Shown: positions 34,562 through 39,228 of the stretch, piece after piece
How positions within the stretch are numbered: position 1 is the first letter of the stretch
Layout of the letters: each line of letters begins with the position of its first letter
DNA from: Candidatus Microgenomates bacterium
Lineage (GTDB): Bacteria > Patescibacteriota > Microgenomatia > UBA1400 > UBA12108
Length of the DNA: 53,708 nt
Assembly: GCA_003576945.1 (NCBI GenBank)
Contig: QEVC01000004.1
Coordinates: 1 to 53,708 of the forward strand
Reading direction: 5' to 3'
Made by a program: the position numbers and the translations under genes
The notes under the pieces: generated by a model
The model's database searches: none
What the model was told of the DNA's origin: nothing
What the model saw: the letters and a program-made list of their open reading frames with translations, nothing else

Positions 34562-34849
34562 CTAAACGGCAAATCTGGTATAGGGAGTAACCTGGAAAGG
34601 TACCTGGGTATTAGTCACCAATTCTTCGTTAGGCTTATCAACGGGAATTTCTTTATGTTCTTTTTGCAAACACTCGACATGAAAGGCGATAGTGCTCTGG
34701 ATATTATCGAGTGCTTCTTGAGGGGTAGGCCCATCGTCGACCACACCTAGAGTGGGACAATATGCAACATAGCACGCTTTTTTGCTACCCAGGCTTTTAT
34801 CAAGGCGTAATATTACACGATAGTCGAGAACGGTCTTTTGTTGTTTCAT
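34562..34849 (-). CDS. hicB: HicB-like antitoxin
   Basis: A 95-residue protein with the partial RNase-H fold of HicB: YRVILRLD, then YVAYCPTLGVVDDGPTPQEALDNI in parts, and a helix AFHVECLQKEHKEIP. The C-terminus lacks a clear ribbon-helix-helix or HTH domain, so autoregulation may depend on other elements. The ATG at 34849 is used; upstream in-frame sequence falls in the repeat. A TATACT hexamer ends 9 nt upstream of the ATG and may be the -10 of a cassette-borne promoter. hicA follows after 1 nt. Confidence 0.85.
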   Translation of the reverse strand: MKQQKTVLDYRVILRLDKSLGSKKACYVAYCPTLGVVDDGPTPQEALDNIQSTIAFHVECLQKEHKEIPVDKPNEELVTNTQVPFQVTPYTRFAV

Positions 34850-34896
34850 AGTACTTGGAGTATAGCAAAAATCGGGAAAATATAAAGGCAAATTGT

Positions 34897-34942
34897 GGGC
34901 GAACGACTGCAAGGAGTGGAGCCGCATACACGCTAGTTAGGT
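34897..34942. repeat. attC-like right half-site
   Basis: The segment containing GAACGACTGCAAGGAGTG, then CCGCATACACGC and GTTAGGT (34936-34942, fits GTTRRRY). It pairs with 34309-34335 across hicBA. The same 45-nt segment recurs at 36364-36409 with almost no change. Confidence 0.7.
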
Positions 34943-35019
34943 GACCCGAGCGGAATGTGGCAAAATGCTCCCCTGCCACACGAAGTGAGAGTGCAACGGG
35001 GTGCGAGTGAAACGAGCAA
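34943..35019. repeat. Second hairpin of the cassette boundary (H2, copy 1)
   Basis: Begins with GACCCGA and ends with GAGAGTGCAACG plus GTGAAACGAGCAAG. Between them is a perfect 7-bp stem, TGTGGCA (34956-34962) with TGCCACA (34974-34980). The other copies keep the flanks but have different, still complementary, stems, so the structure and not the stem sequence is conserved. Confidence 0.65.
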
Positions 35020-35029
35020 GTTACAAACT

Positions 35030-35488
35030 TTACGATCTATTTATTAGCTCGGACAATGGCGGAACGCCATAGTCCTTTCGTTCTTGGTCTGATGTTTTGG
35101 GATCGTAGTCGCAGATTATTCCTGTGGCATTATTAAATTGGGTTCCGAATTTCTGTTTTTTACCTTGAGATACGAGCCACCTATCCAGACTGGCGGCATA
35201 CAACCACTTCGTTACGTTGGAACCCAATTTAATTGCCTTTTGAGCGTACTCATGCGCCAGTTTGTATGTGGCGGGAACATCAGACCATGAATGCATGAGC
35301 AATAAACAGGCATAATGACAATTCCATATTTCATTTTCATCTAGTGTTGGAAGAATTGTATTTAACACCTCTTGCCGATGAATATCGTTTTGTTTGAGTT
35401 GATCCTCGGATAATTTGCCTTCGTCAAATAGCTGACGATCACTTTTATCACTTAAATACAATTCTTCCAACTGTAAATGGATTGTCAT
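35030..35488 (-). CDS. DUF6624-like cassette protein
   Basis: A 152-residue, mostly helical soluble protein. The pattern of N-terminal LQLEELYLSDKSDRQ, a middle with paired histidines/tyrosines and HEYAQKAIKLG, then a C-terminal WLYAASLDRWLVSQGKKQKFGTQF in parts and the ending ERKDYGVPPLSELI matches proteins annotated as DUF6624, whose function is not known. The GTQF and D-x-x-x-x-x-x-G-x-x-Q features are the strongest part of the match. ATG at 35488. It is flanked by complementary arms: TTACAAACTTT after its stop (from 35021) and AAATTTTGTAA before its start (from 35496), with one mismatch. Confidence 0.7.
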   Translation of the reverse strand: MTIHLQLEELYLSDKSDRQLFDEGKLSEDQLKQNDIHRQEVLNTILPTLDENEIWNCHYACLLLMHSWSDVPATYKLAHEYAQKAIKLGSNVTKWLYAASLDRWLVSQGKKQKFGTQFNNATGIICDYDPKTSDQERKDYGVPPLSELINRS

Positions 35489-35510
35489 TATGAGTAAATT
35501 TTGTAATTAC

Positions 35511-35627
35511 GTCTAACGTATGGTGTGTATCTGATGTTTGGCGGACTTATAATGGATTATACTCACAAATCCGCCTGATATGGGAGAACGAGTGCAACGA
35601 AGTGAACCAGATACACGCTAGTTCTAC
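35511..35627. repeat. attC-like site, complete (117 bp)
   Basis: GTCTAAC (35511-35517) and GTTCTAC (35621-35627) close an imperfect palindrome. The outer stem is GTGTGTATCTG with CAGATACACGC; an inner stem is GGCGGA (35540-35545) with TCCGCC (35570-35575), with a further TATAAT/ATTATA stem inside. The right arm contains GAGTGCAACGAAGTGAACC. Length and end boxes fit the attC range of known integrons (about 57-141 bp). Confidence 0.7.
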
Positions 35628-35722
35628 GACCCGAATGGAGCGAAGTATAATCTGAAAGCTCTTAATACTCCGCGGAATGAGAGTGCAACGCGATCGAGGA
35701 GCGTAGCGACGAAGACGTAATG
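35628..35722. repeat. H2 hairpin, copy 2
   Basis: Starts with GACCCGAA and carries GAGAGTGCAACG near its end. Stem AGTAT (35644-35648) with ATACT (35665-35669). It joins the complete attC-like site to the 70-residue gene; the last bases (from 35718) form one arm of the gene-flanking inverted repeat. Confidence 0.6.
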
Positions 35723-35935
35723 CTACTCTGAGGAAGAACCTTCTTCATGCTCTAGCCAAGGGCCATCTACAATTATCTTGCGAAGGATCCTCATTTTATC
35801 TACGGAGAGTCTTTCTAACTGTTTCAGTTGAGATTTAAACTCCTCGTTAGTCGCTTCACCTTGGTATCTAACATAATCCTGAGCAAGTCTTCCCTCCTTG
35901 GCTAGAGACTCAGCTATGTCCATTAAGTTTGCCAT
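35723..35935 (-). CDS. Small hypothetical cassette protein
   Basis: A 70-residue helical, charged protein with a glutamate/serine-rich end (EHEEGSSSE). It has no domain I recognise. The gene is supported by a strong ribosome site, AAAGGAG 8 nt before the ATG at 35935, and by its position between matching arms: GAGTAGCATTA (35953-35963) before and TAATGCTACTC (35718-35728) after, the second overlapping the stop codon. It could be an antitoxin-like or regulatory partner, but nothing shows this directly. Confidence 0.6.
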   Translation of the reverse strand: MANLMDIAESLAKEGRLAQDYVRYQGEATNEEFKSQLKQLERLSVDKMRILRKIIVDGPWLEHEEGSSSE

Positions 35936-35967
35936 ATTTCTTACTCCTTTCTGAGTAGCATTATGTC

Positions 35968-35995
35968 GCCTAACGTACAGCGTGTATGCGAGGTT
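35968..35995. repeat. attC-like left half-site
   Basis: GCCTAAC (35968-35974), GTAC, then AGCGTGTATGCGAGG. The partner half is at 36364-36409 on the far side of the 111-residue gene. The arm ends 1 nt before that gene's stop codon. Confidence 0.68.
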
Positions 35996-35996
35996 A

Positions 35997-36332
35997 TTAA
36001 GTTTTTGATACCTCCTCTAATATTTGCCTAAGTTTTCTAGATTCTTTCATGGCCTCCTCCACTTTTTCTTGAGTTATGGATTTGCTAAGCAGGATTGGAA
36101 TAATGCGAGACTGGTGAGCGATGAAACTATCGAGAGGCATAAGGGCACCGCCATGTTTTGACCAAGCCTCCTTTGCACCCTCCCAATTTTTGATTGAGGC
36201 ATCGATCACCAAAGTCTCTCGCAACTTCTTAAATTCATAATGCTTAGAAATCCATACCGTGATAATTGAGGCCATGAAACCTATGAGCGAACCTCCCAAT
36301 CCTGCGATTAATGTAGTAAGCTCTGGTGTCAT
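35997..36332 (-). CDS. Small single-helix membrane protein, hypothetical
   Basis: A 111-residue protein from the ATG at 36332; further upstream in-frame sequence belongs to the repeat and is not expected to be coding. One membrane helix, LIAGLGGSLIGFMASIITVWI in parts (about residues 8-28), is followed by a charged, helical cytoplasmic region ending in ESRKLRQILEEVSKT. It is similar in layout to small holin-like or uncharacterised cassette membrane proteins, but no family is recognised. Here the gene lies between the two halves of an attC-like palindrome, as hicBA does. Confidence 0.6.
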   Translation of the reverse strand: MTPELTTLIAGLGGSLIGFMASIITVWISKHYEFKKLRETLVIDASIKNWEGAKEAWSKHGGALMPLDSFIAHQSRIIPILLSKSITQEKVEEAMKESRKLRQILEEVSKT

Positions 36333-36363
36333 GATGATAATTGTATCAAAAACTAAATAATCT

Positions 36364-36409
36364 GGGCGAACGACTGCAAGGAGTGGAGCCGCATACACGC
36401 TAGTTAGAT
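36364..36409. repeat. attC-like right half-site
   Basis: Nearly identical to 34897-34942, including GAACGACTGCAAGGAGTG and CCGCATACACGCTA, ending in GTTAGAT (36403-36409, fits GTTRRRY). The only change in the end box is A for G. Confidence 0.68.
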
Positions 36410-36487
36410 GACCTGAGCGCGAGGTGATATGATCCCCCGATCACCTCGAGCGAGAGTGCAACGCGGTGCGGAGTGAAACGGAGCAAG
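36410..36487. repeat. H2 hairpin, copy 3
   Basis: GACCTGA start, GAGAGTGCAACG and GTGAAACGGAGCAAG end. Perfect 9-bp stem CGAGGTGAT (36420-36428) with ATCACCTCG (36440-36448), different in sequence from the other copies. Confidence 0.65.
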
Positions 36488-36507
36488 TTAGCAACTCTCA
36501 CTAAAAA

Positions 36508-36852
36508 TTAGTTAATCTTTTCGAAGCCGTTGAAGTGAGGCTTATCGTCGTTGAATACTTCTATAACTTTATATCTTCCTTTTGTCCAGACCTCGCCAGC
36601 TTCTAGATAGTGAGTAGCGTCGAGGATGATAATACTAGCTTTGGGACGGGATAAAACTTGATTGCCTTGTGTCTCTAGGAGCGGAAGTTCGCCGTGCAAC
36701 CAATACAACCTCTGATCTTTTTTGAGAAAGGAATAGGTTTGGCCAACCTCTAACTTTTCGGGGATACATTCCTCTATTTTTCGGTTGCCGGCATGAAATT
36801 CCGCGACATTGCGTAAAGCGAGGTCTGGATTGTATTCAACGACGATACCCAT
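36508..36852 (-). CDS. Hypothetical cassette protein, 114 residues
   Basis: A soluble, beta-rich 114-residue protein (VVEYNP, LEVGQTYSFLKKDQRLYWL, ASIIILDATHYLEAG, YKVIEVFND). No domain is recognised; the alternation of short strands and the YWLHG/EV motifs would fit a small barrel or a nucleic-acid-binding fold, but that is a guess. ATG at 36852. A perfect 14-bp inverted repeat flanks it: TTAGCAACTCTCAC (36488-36501) and GTGAGAGTTGCTAA (36881-36894). Confidence 0.6.
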   Translation of the reverse strand: MGIVVEYNPDLALRNVAEFHAGNRKIEECIPEKLEVGQTYSFLKKDQRLYWLHGELPLLETQGNQVLSRPKASIIILDATHYLEAGEVWTKGRYKVIEVFNDDKPHFNGFEKIN

Positions 36853-36898
36853 ATATGTTGATTATAACCCTTCCTTGATTGTGAGAGTTGCTAATTTC

Positions 36899-37018
36899 AT
36901 CTAACGGGCACTGTATATCTGACGTTGGACGGGTTGATAATTGAGTTTATTGTACCCTAACCCGTCCAATGTGGGTCGAAGGAGTGCAACGACTGAGCCA
37001 GATATACAGTAGTTGTAC
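36899..37018. repeat. attC-like site, complete (120 bp)
   Basis: ATCTAAC (36899-36905) and GTTGTAC (37012-37018) at the ends; outer stem CTGTATATCTG with CCAGATATACAG; inner perfect 11-bp stem TTGGACGGGTT (36925-36935) with AACCCGTCCAA (36959-36969). The outer and inner stem sequences differ from those at 35511-35627, yet pairing is kept. The right arm has GAGTGCAACGACTGAGCC. Confidence 0.7.
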
Positions 37019-37103
37019 GACCCGAAGCCCACACGCTAAAATCACTCAACTTAAAGCGGGTGGGCTGAGAGTGCAACGAGGTCGAACGACTGCAAGGAGT
37101 GAG
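37019..37103. repeat. H2 hairpin, copy 4
   Basis: CGACCCGA start; 12-bp stem with one mismatch, AGCCCACACGCT (37026-37037) and AGCGGGTGGGCT (37055-37066); GAGAGTGCAACG and then GAACGACTGCAAGGAGTG. It separates the leftward cassettes from the inverted-repeat-bounded unit. Confidence 0.62.
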
Positions 37104-37126
37104 ATGTCTATTTGTTCCTTAATTCA

Positions 37127-37146
37127 GTTCGCGCGCGCTTTTACAT
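37127..37146. repeat. Left terminal inverted repeat (20 bp)
   Basis: GTTCGCGCGCGCTTTTACAT; exact inverted partner at 39125-39144. Confidence 0.85.
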
Positions 37147-37380
37147 GTACCCTGTATTCATTTTCAGCTCAGTGTAGAGGGGTTAGGGGTGAATACACTG
37201 AGCTGAATGCTCCCCTAGTCTCCAACTCTGGTGGATATGTCCTATAACTTGACAAAAAGCTATATATCTGGTATGCTACCAAATGTTGTAGTAGTCTGCC
37301 ATGCTGCAAATAGATTGCTATTTCCCAGCGTGAATGAACCAACTATAACTGCACCTTAAAATGCGGAAGTTATCTCCTTT
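37140..37380 (+). promoter_or_regulatory. Conserved promoter/leader block, copy 1
   Basis: 241 bp that recur without insertions or deletions at 38244-38484 with about 22 mismatches counted by eye (about 91% identity). In order: TTTACATGTA; a 14-bp palindrome pair (37163-37176 and 37194-37207); a sigma70-type promoter, TTGACA (37249-37254), 17 nt, TATGCT (37272-37277); a leader hairpin (37303-37329; GCTG, AAATAG / CTATTT, CAGC); a second hairpin (37346-37372); and TATCTCCTTT (37371-37380). Most changes between copies fall between the palindrome and promoter, in the promoter spacer, and in loops, while boxes and stems are kept. This fills the gene-free stretch before the 194-residue gene. Confidence 0.75.
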
Positions 37381-37474
37381 GCCAAGTGGGTAATTTTGTG
37401 GATATTGTCGTGTCTACAAAAATACCCATTTGGGTAGAAAAACGTTTTTCTATTCTGTTCTACAAAAGGAGATA
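37371..37474 (+). promoter_or_regulatory. Anti-Shine-Dalgarno/Shine-Dalgarno pair upstream of the 194-residue gene
   Basis: TATCTCCTTT (37371-37380) is a perfect 10-nt complement of AAAGGAGATA (37465-37474), the ribosome site 4 nt before the ATG at 37479. Between them are self-complementary stretches such as TACCCATTTGGGTA and GAAAAACGTTTTTC. Pairing would close the ribosome site; the alternative is pairing of the same segment with the upstream hairpin. Inference: translational control by the leader. Confidence 0.55.
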
Positions 37475-37478
37475 TACC

Positions 37479-38063
37479 ATGTTCAAGAAAGCCCCCCGTA
37501 AGGAAGATGGATTGGATCTGTTTGCTCGCGCACTCGGAGCCAAATCCGGATCGGACGCCATTCTCAGACAAGAAGCTGACGGTCAACGCTCGTTCGTAGG
37601 TAGCGACACGCTCCCAACCGAAATGAGTGCTGATGATCGCACTGCTCTCGAAGCCGCAGGCGTTGTGTTCGGCGAAGTTGTGCCAGGCGATGACTTGTTC
37701 CAGTATGTTCAGCTCCCCGCTGGATGGACCAAGCGTAGCACGAGCCACTCGATGCACAATGACCTTCTCGATGAGAAAGGTCGCAAGCGTGCAGGCATTT
37801 TCTACAAAGCCGCGTTCTACGACCGCAACGCTCACCTCTACTGTGTGCGCCGCTTCGGCATCAACCTGGACTATGACCAGCTCGAGAATGGGATTGTGCT
37901 TGTGCAGGTGACTGACTGCGATGAAGTGGTTTACTCCACTAATCCTGTTCCGTTCGAAAAGAGCGAAGAGCGCCTTGCACGTGAACAGGCATTCGAAGTC
38001 GCCAAGTCCTGGCTGAACAGCAACTATCCCGAATGGGAAAACGCCGCCGCCTACTGGGACTAA
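37479..38063 (+). CDS. Orphan cargo protein of module 1, 194 residues
   Basis: A soluble, acidic 194-residue protein; no domain I can name. Notable segments are a charged N-terminus (MFKKAPRKEDGLDLF), DDLFQYVQLPAGWTKRST, and KRAGIFYKAAFYDRNAHLYCVRRFG, then a C-terminal helix EERLAREQAFEVAKSWL and WENAAAYWD. The ATG at 37479 has a very strong AAGGAG ribosome site and a near-consensus promoter, so high expression is expected. Codon choice is visibly richer in C- and G-ending codons than in neighbouring genes, pointing to a foreign origin or selection for strong expression. A long antisense frame (37356-38087) is a shadow. Nothing in the sequence suggests an enzyme motif. Confidence 0.75.
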   Translation: MFKKAPRKEDGLDLFARALGAKSGSDAILRQEADGQRSFVGSDTLPTEMSADDRTALEAAGVVFGEVVPGDDLFQYVQLPAGWTKRSTSHSMHNDLLDEKGRKRAGIFYKAAFYDRNAHLYCVRRFGINLDYDQLENGIVLVQVTDCDEVVYSTNPVPFEKSEERLAREQAFEVAKSWLNSNYPEWENAAAYWD

Positions 38064-38068
38064 TTCCT

Positions 38069-38150
38069 CACCTTCCGCAAGGTGCAAAACGCTCGACCCC
38101 TCCGGTCACGTCCACGTAAGTGGAAAGATTGGAGGGGTGTTTTGTATCTA
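38069..38150 (+). terminator. Structured 3' end and intrinsic terminator of module 1
   Basis: CACCTT/AAGGTG hairpin (38069-38084) directly after the stop; then ACCCCTCC (38096-38103) pairs with GGAGGGGT (38131-38138), followed by GTTTTGT. Inside that stem is TCCACGTAAGTGGA (38111-38124), a short stem capped by a GTAA (GNRA) tetraloop. The GGAGGGGTGTTTTGTATC end is identical in module 2. Confidence 0.7.
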
Positions 38151-38184
38151 TTAACTTTCGCTATACAAAGTGGCAATTTTAGCG

Positions 38185-38253
38185 CTTTAATTAACAAAAG
38201 TCGCCGTAGGCGACACCTCATCCCCCTCTAAAAATAATATACCTTTACATGTA
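38185..38253. repeat. 69-bp direct repeat, copy 1
   Basis: Matches 39056-39124 with three mismatches in the first 16 nt and none in the remaining 53. It contains the perfect hairpin GTCGCCGTAGGCGAC and ends in TTTACATGTA, which is the start of the next leader. This direct repeat plus the leader mark the module borders. Confidence 0.8.
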
Positions 38254-38484
38254 CTCTGTATTCCATTTCAGCTCAGTGTAGAGGGGTTAGGGGTGAATAC
38301 ACTGAGCTGAATGCTACCCATACCATCACCTCTGGTGGATATGTCCTATAACTTGACAAATGACTACATATCTGGTATGCTACGAGATGTTGTAGTAGTC
38401 TGCCATGCTGCAAATAGTTTGCTATTTCCCAGCGTGAAAGAACCCACTATAACTGCACATTAAAATGCGGAAGTTATCTCCTTC
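38244..38484 (+). promoter_or_regulatory. Conserved promoter/leader block, copy 2
   Basis: Second copy of 37140-37380. Palindrome arms at 38267-38280 and 38298-38311; TTGACA (38353-38358), 17 nt, TATGCT (38376-38381); leader hairpin 38407-38433 in which only a loop base differs from copy 1; second hairpin; CTCCTT at 38478-38483, which can pair with the AAGGAG ribosome site at 38563-38568. Downstream of it, a perfect CACTTTTG/CAAAAGTG hairpin and a wider TAGCAC/GTGTGCTA pairing replace the corresponding structures of module 1. This block fills the gene-free stretch 38151-38577. Confidence 0.75.
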
Positions 38485-38577
38485 TATTGTGGGTAGCACT
38501 TTTGGTATCAAAAGTGGTACTAAGTGTGCTACTCACAAGTAGTGAAACCCCAACCCACCCAAAAGGAGTACTGAAAA

Positions 38578-38886
38578 ATGAACGATAAAGTTATTACCCT
38601 CCCGAGCGCTGATGAAATGATTGCTCGCCTGATGAAAGTTCAGGATGATGAACTCGCCCAGTCACTGTACAGGAACGTTGCGCAGCGTGCTGGCGAGGAG
38701 AAGGTTGCGGCTGGCATCATTATGATGTTCAGTCTTGGCATCTACGATGTCTGCCAGGGATACCCTCCCATGATGCAGAACCTTCTCTCCTACAACATCC
38801 CCGCGTGGGTCGACGCCCTTGTTGATGACAAGGAAGTTGCCGATGCGGCTAAGGCTTTCTGGAAGGAAGCTACGAGCAAGAAATAA
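38578..38886 (+). CDS. Orphan cargo protein of module 2, 102 residues
   Basis: A 102-residue, helix-rich soluble protein (ADEMIARLMKVQDDELAQSLY, AGIIMMFSLGIYDVCQGYPP in parts, VADAAKAFWKEATSKK). It is unrelated in sequence to the 194-residue protein of module 1, although promoter, leader and terminator are shared. No domain recognised. ATG at 38578 with AAAGGAG at 38562-38568. Many C- and G-ending codons, again unlike the neighbouring operons. Confidence 0.72.
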   Translation: MNDKVITLPSADEMIARLMKVQDDELAQSLYRNVAQRAGEEKVAAGIIMMFSLGIYDVCQGYPPMMQNLLSYNIPAWVDALVDDKEVADAAKAFWKEATSKK

Positions 38887-38923
38887 GTCTTCGCGAGGTC
38901 AAATATTGAAACCACTAGCTGGG

Positions 38924-39054
38924 CGACGTAAGTCGACGGGTTACTCCGTTATCAGTTATACTTCCGCAAAAGAAGTGCAGACATCCCCTCCGAATAGTCG
39001 GAAATTGTTGCGTAAGTTGCAACGTTTTTGATTATAGGAGGGGTGTTTTGTATC
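38924..39054 (+). terminator. Structured 3' end and intrinsic terminator of module 2
   Basis: CGACGTAAGTCG (38924-38935), a stem with a GTAA tetraloop; then CCCCTCC (38985-38991) pairing with GGAGGGG (39037-39043), enclosing GTTGCGTAAGTTGCAAC (39007-39023), another GTAA-containing hairpin; followed by TGTTTTG. This mirrors the 3' end of module 1, with different stems but the same loop and outer clamp. Confidence 0.68.
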
Positions 39055-39055
39055 A

Positions 39056-39124
39056 CTTTAGTTAATGAAAGTCGCCGTAGGCGACACCTCATCCCCCTCT
39101 AAAAATAATATACCTTTACATGTA
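39056..39124. repeat. 69-bp direct repeat, copy 2
   Basis: Second copy of 38185-38253; its TTTACATGTA end runs straight into the right terminal inverted repeat, as if a third module could be or once was attached here. Confidence 0.8.
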
Positions 39125-39144
39125 ATGTAAAAGCGCGCGCGAAC
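39125..39144. repeat. Right terminal inverted repeat (20 bp)
   Basis: ATGTAAAAGCGCGCGCGAAC; exact inverted partner of 37127-37146. Confidence 0.85.
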
Positions 39145-39168
39145 ATATAAATAGTACAAATAGATATC

Positions 39169-39210
39169 GTACAACTAGTGTGTATGCGAATAATGTTCGC
39201 ATACACAGAC
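39169..39210. repeat. attI-like hairpin site upstream of the recombinase gene
   Basis: GTACAACTAG followed by a perfect 12-bp stem, TGTGTATGCGAA (39179-39190) and TTCGCATACACA (39196-39207), with a 5-nt loop. The AACTAG-GTGTATGCG core is the same as that in the cassette sites at 34922-34937 and 36389-36404 (reverse complement), and CTAGTTGTACGA in reverse is shared with 37008-37020. It is the only such site without a gene or long inner stem, and it lies 19 nt before the recombinase start, where an integron carries attI. Confidence 0.6.
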
Positions 39211-39213
39211 ATT

Positions 39214-39222
39214 TGGTAGAAT
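39214..39222 (+). promoter_or_regulatory. Candidate extended -10 for the recombinase gene
   Basis: TGGTAGAAT, an extended -10, ends 6 nt before the ATG at 39229. This would give a leaderless mRNA and would place the attI-like hairpin over the -35 region, so that recombinase binding could repress its own gene. No clear -35 or ribosome site is visible. Confidence 0.35.
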
Positions 39223-39228
39223 ATTAGC

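Larger units (their letters stand above)
37127..39144. mobile_element. 2-kb unit bounded by perfect 20-bp inverted repeats, holding two tandem promoter-gene-terminator modules
   Basis: GTTCGCGCGCGCTTTTACAT at 37127-37146 is repeated exactly in reverse complement at 39125-39144. Inside are two modules in the same direction, each opening with TTTACATGTA and consisting of a leader (37140-37380; 38244-38484), an unrelated gene (37479-38063; 38578-38886), hairpins, a terminator, and a 69-bp direct repeat (38185-38253; 39056-39124). The outer ends read GTT ... AAC, the same polarity as the arms around the small cassette genes, so this may be one large cassette of the island. It encodes no transposase. 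Both genes read opposite to the other cassettes. Confidence 0.7.

Noticed and set aside
34309-37103. CRISPR array
   Set aside because: The repeats are long, imperfect palindromes separated by genes of different size, with no 20-50 bp spacers of even length and no cas genes.
37465-37481. Cloning-vector contamination, because the AAGGAGATATACCATG context equals that of common expression vectors
   Set aside because: The surrounding leader is unlike any vector, recurs at 38244-38484 with natural divergence, and no tag, lac or T7 promoter elements are present; taken as coincidence of a strong ribosome site.
37356-38087. Long leftward frame (243 codons) opposite the 194-residue cargo gene
   Set aside because: It is longer than the gene it opposes, but it has no promoter or ribosome site and runs into the leader; the rightward gene has a near-consensus promoter, strong ribosome site and terminator. 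It is a by-product of GC-rich codons.
34250-39228. tRNA gene as the insertion target of the island
   Set aside because: No cloverleaf or TTCRANY-CCA arrangement was seen by eye at either border; a tRNAscan search would settle it.
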